This document shows, in pieces, positions 9,405-20,861 of a DNA stretch of 64,000 nucleotides. The number at the start of each line of letters is the position of its first letter. The first letter of the stretch is position 1. Below the pieces are notes generated by a model. The model had not been told where the DNA came from, did not search any database, and saw nothing but the letters and a program-made list of their open reading frames with translations. The position numbers and the translations under genes are program-made. This DNA is from Amphirosellinia nigrospora (taxonomy: Eukaryota > Ascomycota > Sordariomycetes > Xylariales > Xylariaceae): the NCBI GenBank assembly GCA_004123355.1, contig SCHM01000003.1:7397058-7461057 (forward strand), given 5' to 3'.

Positions 9405-11748
9405 TCACATTGACTTATCCATGGGGTCCACATCAATACCAAAATCCTTTGCGTGTTGTTGGAAGTTGTGACTCTCATAGGCTTTGATATTATTCCATTC
9501 TGGCCACCTTTCATTGCCACCTGCGTCTATGTATATGCCGGTTACAATTTTATTGTTGCCGAAAGGATAAGGATATGGGTTAGGAAAGGGTGGCACCGTC
9601 CACTCCTGTGTCCAACCTGCTTGATCTGGATCTAGAGATTTTATATAAGATTAGTATTGGCGGACTAAAATGATCTGACATGGATTGAGTTGCTTTGTAT
9701 ACAACTCGGAATGGTGTGCGGTGCTCAGGAGAATCAAGGGTTATCGTCCAGTCTTTCGAGCCCCAAGCAAACAGTGATGATAATGGAGAAAACATTTTAC
9801 CTGGAAATATTGTCTCATTGGCCTCTTCGTTCTTGTCCTCGCGGGCAACATTCCCCAAGCCAAAAAGAGATCAGACCATTGGATATCGTCTTTGAATGCA
9901 TTATCGTCTATTGGGGCAAGAGGAAGATGAATCGGTTCGTAGTCAGACGCCAGCGGCCTAATCACTATTAGAGAGCGGAGTCAGTATCCCAGCTGGCTTG
10001 AAAAGGGGTAGGAGCTGCACACTCCACGGCGCATCTATCCAACCGTATCTATCTTCGGCATCTGAGGACGAGGTGTCAAAATATTGCTCAGGGTGGCCGT
10101 CGAAATATATCGCAATCTGGTACTGCTCTGGTGTTTCATCCGTTACTAGCAAAATTTGTCCTCGATCCAGCCCGTCGTTTATCCTCCCATGTGCTAGACG
10201 TTTCTGAATTAACTAACGATATGCTTATCGGTAATTTCGATGAAATAGGCTAGATTAACTTTTTCATTGCTTGGTGGGGGTCTTTTTCTTTACTCAAATC
10301 AAAGAGGCTCGACGAAGGAATCTACCTACCTCTCCATTCATAATGCCGAGGCGGGTCGGCCCGTAAATCGGCCCATACTGGCATCCTTGTCCGTCTGGTG
10401 AACACGACAACTTCTTTACCGAAGAAGTCCGCGATAACTTGATAAATCCCTGTGAAATTACAGTACACTTTGGACAAACCGAAGTTAGTAAGTGAGTAAG
10501 TGTAACAAGTGGTCGTGGAGGCAGCAGTCATCAGTAAAATGTATACATACTTGGAGGGCCTGAATGAGGTTTATTTGTATATAGCGCCCTTTGAATAGAC
10601 ATCCGACCCCATAGGCGCTCAGAGCCTGGGGTTCGAGCCTCAATTTCGTGACTTGACTCCTGTTGAAGAACAACGTACATCCGATGGCGTGGATGACTAT
10701 GATGCGAAATAGTCGTTAGGATGACATAAAAATATAGATCCGCGATGATTTGGGGTTTTAACTCACGCAGGGTGAGCGAGGACGTGGTTGAAATACTTCC
10801 AGATCCGAAACTTGATCGTAGTCCACGCCTCACGACTTCCACCACCCATCGGAGGACCGTAACTATCAGAGATTAATTATAATTTTAGCAGTTAGTCGAA
10901 ACGCAACTCACGCGAGACAATACCACAGCGAGTTCCCATCTTCGGGAAAATTTATAACACCTAGTTCAGCATGGCCGCTCGAATGTGTAGCAGTGAACCC
11001 GGATGCACGGCAAGAGTCAAGATATCTTCTTAGTTCGTGATATTTGTTCCTGAGTTTTCTTCGTATTCTCGAGCACTGGGCCATAGTTCACCGCCGGCTG
11101 ATATCGAAAAGCTAACTCGTCGCGATTAGGTTGAAAAACTGTGTCTATATAGTCGGATAGAGCAGCCCAGTCGGGGAGGGGGTCAGGTAGATCGTCCAAG
11201 CTGAATCCGGGACATTTGATTGCCCTGTGTCGTCCGTGAGGTCGATGCGGCCAGACTTGTCTAAATTTTCGGTTCTGTAATGGTGTAACGTGCGAATAGA
11301 CACTTCCAACAAAATCAGTCAAATTGAAAACCTTCAGGCAGTACCGATACTCATAGAGATAATTTGAAAGCATACTTAAGCAACGGTTTATTTTTTCTCT
11401 GCGAGAGCTTTGAGCCAGCATTCCACGTAGATCTAGCCGGCGCTGTCACGTGCCAAACTAAGACATATTGATCATGAGTATGTTCGGCGTGTCTAAGTCT
11501 TCAAGGTCCTTACTCACCTAACCTTCGGAAGTAATCCTCTGCTTGTTCTCGACTTGGTTTTGGAGGAGCCGGTTGATTCCGTTTGGCGCCAAGTCCAACA
11601 TTGTAATATGCGACCTGAATATCCCATAGTCAAACATCGTTCTCTTAGTTGATAGATTGTCAATGGTGTCTTTCATAAGGGGGATATAAGGCCCCGGCAG
11701 GTTTGGATCTGGCACAGGGCCACTAGTTATCTCAACAGCGTGAGCCAT
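9405..11748 (-). CDS. Multi-exon protein, possibly OTU-protease-like with Ser at the Cys position
   Basis: A gene of about eight exons starts MAHAVEITSGPVPDPNLPG and ends GIDVDPMDKSM. Several splice sites are excellent: gtgagt after AEDYFRRLG, ctctgatag before YGPPMGGG, gcatcatag before HPRHRMYVV and ctctag before the last exon. In the middle, PEDGNSLWYCLA followed about 90 residues later by GSERLWG, IADFFGKEVVVFTR and IAIYFDGHPEQYF mirrors the OTU order (DGNC-LW box, WG/ADFF segment, C-terminal His). The expected nucleophile Cys is Ser here. Frame slips of one base fall at CCC 11623-11625, T6 11391-11396, AAAA 11107-11110, TTTT 11055-11058 and CCCC 9853-9856. Two junctions (near 10205 and 9970) are not settled: the intron phase near 10205 does not fit, and near 9970 a 58-nt intron is only one option. 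I do not recognise the N- or C-terminal parts. Confidence 0.55.
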
Positions 11749-12894
11749 CTTGCCGATGATATTTGATAACTGTGGAAGCTAACTCTAATTGATCGAAGTC
11801 AAATTTGCCACAAATAGAACGTTAGCGCGAGGTATGTATAGGGGTGAGGATTTAAGCTACGCTATGACGATTCCTGAGTAGGGATTTCTTTGTTCTTACG
11901 CCGAATTCGAAGTATTCCTTCTCGAAGGAGCTAATACATTTTCGACTGGAGGTATCCGCCAACCCCTCGGAATCATCACCAATCTATCCCCGAGAACATT
12001 CTCTCGCCTGACAATTAGGAGTATGTACTCGAGAGTCCCACGACAACGCTAATCGACTGGTTTGGAAATAGCATGAAAGCTGTGCAAAAGCAAAATAGGA
12101 AGAAAAAAGGAACATAGTCCTTTCATACACAAAAACCCCTAAAATTAGGGGCAACTTTCGCTTTAAGGTCTATGGTATACACATAGAGCCACACACACCA
12201 TGCAGATGCACATAAGGGCAAAATCCAGAAAACCTAGCAAGTACAGTTGGAAGAAGAAACGGAGTGTTGTGTTCCCGAGGAGACCTACAGACACTTCCTC
12301 GTGAGATCCTGTCGTGAGTCGCGATAGATTTATGGTGATACTGAAAAGTTCGAGATAGGGGGCGCGATAGTCCCCATAATTTTTGCCTTTGAGTTCCCTC
12401 TCGAAAATACAAAGCCGGACGTGAAAAGATTGACTACCTACCTACTTATAAGCCTTAGATAATAAATTCGTCTTTGCTAGTTGTGGCATCAAACAGACAC
12501 ACCCTAAGATCTAGTTGGCACCGAACTTTGACCTAAACCCTGACTTGTCCAAGCAAACAGTCCCTCATAAAAGTCCCATCCACCTCGCTTTTATTACGTG
12601 ACATTATTAGATCTTCGACAAAATTTAAATCAACGCTGGCATCGTGCGCTGACAGTTACTTAATTCTAGTATACATTTACGGCAATATTGACACATCCCC
12701 TTATCTTAAGTAGGTAGGTGATCTACATAAGCTCTAATTCGTGACTTGAGGCACTCATGGACGAGCTAAATCGGGAATTTTAGGGTAATTAGGTTCGCAG
12801 CGGAAGCTATGATATTGATGTGAGTGAATAAGGTGTAAAGGCTTACCTAGAATGTTGAAGTAAATATAATTGCTAATGTATTATTTTGCCCTTT
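11749..12894. other. Intergenic, nothing recognised
   Basis: About 1.1 kb lies between the start of the OTU-like gene and the end of the Clr5-ankyrin gene. There are two CTACCTAC-type short repeats near 12435 and 12710 and only short, featureless ORFs. It probably holds the promoter of the OTU-like gene at its left end and the 3' region of the Clr5 gene at its right end. Confidence 0.5.
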
Positions 12895-15800
12895 TCAACA
12901 GACTACATACTTCTCGAACCAATCGTCTTTGTCTTCGTTCTCGCCTTGCCGCACGCCTGATTCATTATTACCAGTTGCTTCGCCACCGGCTCTATCATCA
13001 CCTGTTGCTTTGTTTTCACCTTCGTTATCGCCAATATCTGCACTTCCAACTCCGTCATCGCCAGGTAAATAGGAAATATCCCCCTCAATCAAGTTATCTT
13101 CGTCTTCATGTACAATTTCCCCGTTGCTAGCTTCCTTAATTTCACCACATTCGCTGTTCTCCACCTCATCGGCATATAGAAATTCAAAATCTGAAATTTC
13201 ACAGACATCAAATTCTTTCTGGTCGTCGGCTGACCAATTCCCAGACCGTCTCAAAAGCTCCGCTGCCGTGTGAAAACGTCTATTTGTGGCCAACCGCACT
13301 GCTCTGATATAATACCGGCGCCCAGTCCCTGTTATCTCAACTCCACTCCTTATCAGGAGCTCCAGCATATCAATTCTGCCATTTTCTGCGGCCCCTCGAG
13401 GGCAGTCCTCCCCAAGATTCGGGCCGGCAAAGCATTGACTTCAGCCCCAAGTTCAATCAAACGCTTCGCTAATCCTAGGTGCCCCTTTATTGCAGCAAAC
13501 TGGAGAGCTGTAGCGCCACAATGGTTGGCAGGTGGCGCGTTGATGTTGGCTCCCGCTGCTATCAAATGCTCGACGATGACTATATCACCTATGTCGGCCG
13601 CTGCTTGAAGGGGCGACCGATAGTTTTCCCAAGTTATACTAGGTTCATTTACATCGACACCGGCATCCAATAGCAAAGAGATAAACTCTTTATGTCCATA
13701 CCTTGTTACTGGTATGAGAGGATTGGTGAGGGGAACATGCGCTTCATCTTGATATCTGTGATTATGATCACGTAGCGCTTGTGCAAGTGCTATGTGTTCT
13801 CGCTCAGCAATCTTTATCCATGTGAGTTTATCGGGTTGAAAGCCGCTTTGGAGAAGGGTGACACAGGCTTCGATTGTTTGAGGACTCATCTTTTTTCCTG
13901 CTTCAATGACAGACATTGATCCCGTTGCTGCTACAGTCAGAGGTTTTGATGTCGTGGACGATATAATCCAGCCATTTTGATAATACTCCGAACCTACATA
14001 CTTCCAGTCTTCCCGTTGCCGCGCTGGTGACCCTGGTGGCTCTATTGGCCACTCAATCCGGCACATAATCGGTTCCGTTGGCGCCGGTAGGTACGCAAGC
14101 AGGTTGCGTAGGGTATCGCACTTTCCTTGCGCTGCAGCCAGGCCAAGAGCAATCGCTTCAACATCATCCAGGAACGGCCCGGCAGGGCGATTGAGTAACA
14201 ATTTCTTGACCATGAGATCATTATTGGCCTCTATAGCCGCACAGAGCACGCCTGTATCGTAAATACCTGGTTGGGCGCTGACCACTCGCTCTAGCTCAAG
14301 GGTTCGACGGACGAAACAAGGGCTTCAAGAATGGGCATACCATTGTTACCAGTTTCTTGCAAGCTCCCGCCATGACGAAGCATTAGATCTAGCACATCCC
14401 AGGTCTTGAGTCGAATTGCGGAGAGTACCTCATCATCGAGCAGGTGGCGCCGTACTGCAGAAGTAAGCGCACTGTCTCGTACAGTCGTAGTGGGTAGCCC
14501 TCTTTATCCCTCAGATGAGGGCGTAGCGCACATTGTATCGCACTCTTGCCCTCCTCATCACGTTGATTTGGGTCTGCTCCTTTAAGCAATACCAGCGAGA
14601 GGAAATCGACATGTAAGTGGGATGCCGCGATAACTGCTTCATACCCGTTTAAAGTTGCACCAGCATTGATTAACATGATAGCACATGGTATTCCATCCCC
14701 GTAATCGGAAACGACACTACCCCACGTAAGGCCATATCCAGAGGGGTAAACGTTTTGATATCAGCAAGATGCCTGGGAGAGGGAGATATATAGGAGAAGT
14801 ATCTCTTCACAATTTCGGCCCCGACAACGAACAACGACGTTGGGGTGCTGCGATGACATTTTCGCCATTCGCGATAAGAAACTGCACGACTAAATCCCAC
14901 CCGTAATAACTAGCAAGCTGAAGAGGAGAAAATGTCATCGGCACATTTGGGATGTATGCTTTGTATGAAGGCAAGAGTAGCTGACAAGTGCTGAGGTGGC
15001 CATAGTGCGCCGCGATATGGAATGGCGTAGCGCCGTAGCAGTTATCAAAGGCTCCATCTGAGAAGGGCTGCAAAAAACGAAGAACATCGTCGTTTCCGCG
15101 AGCCGCAGCTGCTATCAACACATCGGCTGTAACAAACTTGTTGGTCATAGTCTTAGACGGATGCTTAGACTTGAGTAGGTCTAGTATGAACTTTGTTACT
15201 AAAAGACCTGTTCCAGCTGCAACGCTTAGAGCAGTTTCCTCGGAGAGAAAATATTGATATTCCCGTGCCTCCGTTGTAGAACAGAGATCCGCACCTTCTT
15301 CTACCATTCTATTGATGAGGTTCCTATGATCCACTTCAATGGCTAGGTAGAGAATCTGAGCTTTATCCGTGCAAGCACCATATTCAAGTAACAGGTCCAC
15401 TATTCGTATTATTGTAGCGTTGTTGTACCTTCGATTTAAAGCAAGTTCCAGGCATGAATAAGGCTCGCCGTCTGGTCCTATCAACTTCTTGTCCTTGTCG
15501 AAGCAGGCCGGAGTGAAATTGACATCAGCGTTTGCGTCTAGAAGACATTTCGCTATTCTCGAACTGCCAGCCAAGATAGCAGCTTGGAGAGCCGTGTTCG
15601 CATGACAGGAATTCAACACTGCATTGGGATCTTGCCCCAATGCTAAAAGCCATTCAATGACCATCAAAATCTCGTCTTCGTCGACTTGGTTGAGAGGTAG
15701 GAGCCAGATCTGGCCAGCGGTAAAATCAAACATGTTACTGAGGAATGCATTGACCGTGTCGCTTCTAAGCCCCTCTAGGCTCTCTTTCTTCAAGTCCAGC

Positions 15801-16775
15801 AGTTTGCAATTCTTGAGCATGGGAATAATCGCCCCCCGTTCCATTCCACCATCGTGACCAAATTTGCCGTTTGAGATGTTGAATATGGTTAGTAGCAAGC
15901 CTCATAAAGCAATTCCTCTTGTAATCCATTCAAAATATAGTAGGTGCGTCGGAAGTTCTCGTCTGGATATGATTCGGGCATCGACGTTCTCAGAAGACAA
16001 GCTAGTTTAGACTCCCTACTTTGGGGATTGTTCATGCATGGCCCATACATTTGCGAGAGGAATGTAGAGATTGAAGATCTGCACCTGGTCATTTGTTTCT
16101 GTGAAACTCCCGCTACCAAAGTACTAATTGCTGTATTATGGACGATCAGAATCTGTCTGACCTTCGGTTTCTCAAGTCTCTTGACTTACTTCGTGATTGT
16201 TTTGCATGAAATTGTAACCATGGCAAACTATTTGGCCAAAGGATTTTTCTTAAAGGTAATAGTTGTGGTGATGGAGTACGAATCACAAGTTGCCTGTCGG
16301 CCGGGGCTAAGGGTAGGCTTCCTTCGTCTTGGTAAAGTTAGCGCCAGCCCTGAACCAATGTAAAAGTACAACTAACGGAGGCCAAGTTCGGTGAAGATAG
16401 TTTTGTCGCAAAACCTGCTGATTTCTTTCTCGATCGTTGTGGGTTTGACCTGCTTGCCGCAATAGATTACTCGGCTGTCTTTTCCTTCCCCCTTTCGCTT
16501 TGTAATTTGCTGGTGGATATATCTCCAGGTTGTTTGATCGATGTTCTTGTAAATGTTCCACTTCTTTAATTGGTATTCTACTTGATGAGGTCTATGCTGA
16601 TTAGTATTTTAAGCTGCAAATAAAAGGAAAGCACTTACGTTGCATGGAACCCGTGTTGCTTCAATTCATTTACCAGTTGTTTGAGCGACACTTCGTTCGA
16701 GAGGTACAAGCTCGTGATTAGGTCTCTGTGCTCCAGCCATTGGGCCTTACTGGGTTTTGCGGTGGATGAACTCAT
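12895..16775 (-). CDS. Clr5-domain ankyrin-repeat protein
   Basis: The protein starts MSSSTAKPSKAQWLEHRDL, a Clr5 domain (W..H...I..LYL..., then QVEYQLKKWNIYKN). A short proline linker follows with the family signature RTPSP...WP..LPWLQF, then about ten ankyrin-like repeats, and a Gly/Asp/Glu/Asn-rich acidic tail ending DWFEKYVVC. Three introns join in phase: 16592-16638, 16328-16376 and 16131-16189. Frame slips lie near 15905, at CCCC 14819-14822, at CCCC 14698-14701, near 14450, at GGG 14300-14302 and at CCCC 13392-13395. Each needs one extra base and none is accompanied by other damage. Clr5 proteins are thought to act in the nucleus or in NLR-like signalling; the ankyrin array suggests protein binding. 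The partner and true role are unknown. Confidence 0.8.
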
Positions 16776-17361
16776 CTTGCAAGACGTAGAGTATAGGATG
16801 CTTAACGGTCGGAACAAGCAAGAGCAAGAACGAAGCGCAACACGTGGAAATGAGTTTTGCTCCCAAGAGAATTGAGTACTGTCAAAGGTAGTGGAGGCAC
16901 ATACGTGTAAGGTAGCAGTAGATGTTGTATATTGATTCAAGATGATTAAGGAAGACCATCCGAGTCCTTTGCGCTCGGGGATGCCCACGATATATGTTAC
17001 AGGCTATGCTTCTGGTTCTTGGGACCACCGGCTGCAGAGCCGCCAGAATCTGAAAGCTGCCAAGCCGACTGGACTACCATGTTCTGCGCAGATAACCTTG
17101 CTTATACACTATACGCTAATTGGATCGTTGTCAGAATCTGAATCTGAATCTGCAGGCTGCGTGGCAGTGTTCATTCACGCTATGCTTGATTGGGTATAGC
17201 GTTTCATCGAACTCCCTGTGCAGCAGGCAACTGATTGCAACGAAAAGATACTATTTGTGCGTAGTCAGAATCTGAAGAATATATGTGGTAGTTTGATTGA
17301 GCCTCCTGGACCCTGTGGGCGTTTTAGCCCGTCCACATAGAGTAATTCTCTAAACAACAAG
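16776..17361. other. Divergent intergenic region between Clr5-ankyrin gene and small membrane-protein gene
   Basis: About 590 bp should hold both promoters, since the genes point away from each other. A short AATCTG tandem run is visible near 17130-17153. No ORF here has support. Confidence 0.5.
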
Positions 17362-17964
17362 ATGACGAAACCTCTGCATAAATGTGATTATAAGGTCTCT
17401 GACTTGCCAGTTCATATTGGTAAGTAGGGGCTACTCTACCTAGGTTCCATCTTATCCCATTTTCTATATCCAAGGTATTCACCAACATAATTCTTGTACT
17501 CGCAAGACCGGCTCCGATAATCCTAAATCGGAGAATTATGGCCATCGCAGACAGCCTTCTCGGACCGATCCTAGCGGCGTGCTTGGCTTCTTGGGAGCTA
17601 TCCTCGCTGCGATCATTGCCTTTTTGCTTACCCGGCGGAACAGGGCAAGACGAGCAGACGAGGAGAGCAATGGTCAGTTCCTATATCCCAAGATTTGGTC
17701 ACCCCTGGCATTAGATATCGAAAACCGTTCCTTAACTTACTAATCACCAAGTAGATCACTACGCACTTGAGTTAGGTCATATGCCTCACCACGTTGGCTT
17801 TCACCGTCGAGCGGCCATTCACGGTGTTGAACCTATACGCCATGGACGACAGCACCTCATCGAATATTGGAGAGCTTTAGAAGGTCAGTGAGGCCTAGAA
17901 TGTTGTATGTGCTATAGTGACTAACTGTATGCTGTTTGAAGTTGAGGTTGCTGGATTCCATTGA
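17362..17964 (+). CDS. Small single-span membrane protein, four exons
   Basis: The gene was assembled by eye from exons 17362-17419, 17475-17672, 17755-17883 and 17942-17964 (135 residues). All three introns have good sites (gtaagt...ccaag; gtcagt...caagtag with actaatcac; gtcagt...tttgaag with gactaac), and the first three exons all end in phase 1, which is unlikely by chance. The ATG follows an A at -3 (acaagATG). The N-terminal 45 residues are hydrophilic. One strong transmembrane segment follows (GVLGFLGAILAAIIAFLL) with a positively charged flank (TRRNRARRADEE), so the C-terminal half should face the cytosol. The tail is His/Arg-rich. I recognise no family. Upstream exons encoding a larger ectodomain are possible; fungal mid2/WSC-like proteins have this exon-TM-tail layout. 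Confidence 0.5.
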
Positions 17965-18311
17965 CTATGACCCTTGCGTACTATACCACTACGCCAATCA
18001 CCAGTCTAGTAGGCATATAGTCAATTACAGATAGCAAACTGCTCGACTTGAATCTACCTTTTTACAGTATTACGATATAGTGCTGCAGTTCCCTTTCGTG
18101 AGACGTCAACTTATAAATTTGTCTGTTAGTCATAACATCGTGTGTCATTATATTATATAGCACCAAGAAACCAATTATCACAATATCCTTGTATTTTACT
18201 CACTCATCCGGAGATAGTCTACTTCCCTGAGCTTTTATTTCCAATATCAACAATTAACTATAGAACGGAGACGGCGCTTAAAGTTCGACTATAGTGAACC
18301 AGACAGATTGT
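17965..18311. other. Convergent intergenic stretch
   Basis: About 350 bp lies between the ends of two convergent genes. It is moderately AT-rich, and no ORF or structured repeat is visible. Confidence 0.5.
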
Positions 18312-19820
18312 CTATCTATCCTCCTTTGTTGGCCTTTTATACATCCACTTCCAAAACCTTGCCTCTTTCTTATCTCTGTACCGCTCTGTATCTACCTTCC
18401 ATAATGCGGGGAAAAACTCTGGCATGATCGCCATCCCAGCTTTGGGTATTGTCTTCTCCAGCTCCCGTATCGCGCCTCGTACACCCACCGTTTCCCATGG
18501 CTCCAGGTACGGCTTCTCTCTCACCAGGGGGTCATCGGGCATCACTTCCTCATCGTCCGACAGCTCTACTGAACCGGGTTTAGACCAGACCTTTTTTTCG
18601 TCTACACCTAAGCCAATAATAGTCGGCCGTTCCACGAAAGGTTTTATCTTAAATCCGAGGCTTTCTGGCTTGGGGGGCAGAGGCTGCGTAAATGTTTTGC
18701 AGCATACCTATTCCGCCAATGAGGAGCAAAAACCATGTCTGGGACTCGAGTCCGGCAACCGTGATGAGAAGGATGACCCACAGAACTGCCAGGCCAGTGA
18801 GGCACCACGGCGTTTCTGGAAGGGAGTCCGTGGTGGCTGTCGCGAGAGCCTCGAGATCCCACGCCGACCCAGAACCGATGAGTATCTGGACATGACGATG
18901 GCCGTTGCCGCGCGTGAGGCAGACGACTTTAGTCTTATGCCGTTTCTCCGGAGGAGAAGGGGAGGTTCGAGATGTGGTAGTTGAGGTGGCGATGTGACGG
19001 GACGAGCTCCGGAAGTGGTTGACGGATCGACCCCGCCCTTTTCCAGATCAGAAATGCTCCCGGCACTAGTTAAGACCGAATATTTTTCGGCTGATGATAG
19101 AGGAGCCTTCGGCTCATCGGCTCTGCTCTTGGGAGGACTTTCTGGGATATTTAATCTCCGGCCCGGCCACTTCTCAAGGTTCCATTGACGCAAGCTGGCA
19201 GTCAAGAGAGCTAACAGCGTGCCAGCCGCAGTGATGACAAAGATAGCCCAATTGTCATATAGCACCCACGGAATGACCGAGATGCCCAGCTGAGCTACAA
19301 TCGTCACCCAACCAAGGACCCATACGTGGTCTATGACTAGTTTGGGTTGTCCTTCCAGCTCGAAGATGTCAATGCGTAGTGAAACGCGTAGTGGTTGGTC
19401 ATTTATGACGAGGCCGGCGGCCTTTAGCTTCTCAACATCCTTCAGTTTTGCGGCTTCGGGGCCCGGATTGGCCTCTACGGCTAGCTCATGGTCGCGGACG
19501 ATGCGTCCGAGAAGCCAGCTGCGGTTATTTCGGGTATATCCGGTGTCGCAGTTGATGGCAATAGAGTGGTTGTCAATAGAAGGCATGAGCTGCTTGTCGC
19601 CGGTAATAGAGGCTAGAGAGGTAACGGCATAACCAACCCAACCAAAAGAGAATGCAACTGGAGTGATATACACTCGAGGCCAACCGTTGGCCGGCTCCAC
19701 GTAGACTCCAAATAGCTGGGCAATTGCCTTCTGAACAATATCACCGCCAATCAAGAGGAGGAGGGACAGGATATCGCGTGGGCTCCGCCACTGGCCTGAC
19801 AATTCATCGGATACAGCCAT
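18312..19820 (-). CDS. Fungal multi-span membrane protein of unknown function
   Basis: The protein starts MAVSDELSGQWRSPRDILSL. Its sequence order matches a common Pezizomycotina family known to me only as hypothetical: LLLLIGGDIVQKAIAQL, PVAFSFGWVGYA, GDKQLMP, NRSWLLGR..RDHE, VSLRIDIF, then VWVLGWVTIVAQLGI.VIPWVLY, LTRGNGHRHVQI, GSAWDLEALATA, WFLLLIGGIGMLQN and a C-terminal half ending in an acidic segment and PTKEDR. I count six or more membrane segments. Frame slips occur at GGGG 18959-18962 (one base short) and at a G6 run 18672-18677, where two further bases are needed. The graded shortfall at the longer run fits homopolymer under-calling. The role is unknown. Confidence 0.75.
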
Positions 19821-20861
19821 AAGTGAGTTGCTGTATAAAAAGGCTTCGTGAACTGGTCACGAAATGCTTGCTTTTGAGCTGCATCAACTAGCTTTCAGGG
19901 AGACATTACTGCTTTATGTATTATTGGGATGCCTCCCTTAGTAAGATCGTAGGTTGAACTTATTACACATGAATGTATCAATGTCTCTCTCGAATAGGTT
20001 CTAGGTTATGCATAAGGCAGACATTATACATGAAGGCGTTGTCCCCTGTCACGGATAAGTGGGTCTATGGCGAGGACTGGGGCTCGCCCTAACTATAGTC
20101 CGAGTGATCACTCACTATACCTTATATAGGATCATAACACACTTATCCCAAGTATATAGAACTTCTACTTTAGATCATCTGAATACACTTTACTTGAGCC
20201 CCTCTGGAGAGTGCACTGATTCACTTCCTATGCTAGACAAATACGTGACATCCACAAACATACAACCGAAGGTGGGGGCTAAAAGGGGACCTTTATGTAG
20301 GTTATAACCGGAATAAGGTCAGCTTATAGTAAGCCCGACAAGGGTTTTCGCACTAGGGCCTAGATAAGTATACTTGGTAAGATGCTTCATGGAAAGAGGC
20401 AAATTTCTAGTAGTAGAGGCATAGCGAGACCAGAAACGATCAACCCATTAACAAGAAGCAAGCCAGCAAGATTTCTGAGATCATAATGGATAACCCTATG
20501 CGAACAATGCCTTGCCGCCCCGCTGACCGCATGTTGGGCAGTGCTGGTCCCCCTCGAATCACGATGCCTGCTGCTCCGCCTCCACACACACCTACACTTA
20601 TACTATGCACAATAGCCTACTTCCAGCCCCTCGAATGGCATCAATCCATAAATCCCCGCGTTCGCATGCAGACATTCACCGAGACTATTAATTCCAATCT
20701 TATCCCCAGGCTTTGCCAAGACTACCAGCCGAGTTTTAACCAACTCCCCAGCAAACTCCAAGTAACGCCGCCCTTGGGTTACAAATGCGCCCGCGTAATA
20801 GAAATATTAACACAAACGCCGCCCAGCCCGTTAAATGAGTAGAATACGAATCCCGTGATGT
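19821..20861. other. Intergenic, nothing recognised
   Basis: About 1 kb lies upstream of the multi-span membrane protein and downstream of the DUF3405 gene. The short ORFs in it lack motifs. The right third is C-rich but not repetitive. Confidence 0.5.
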
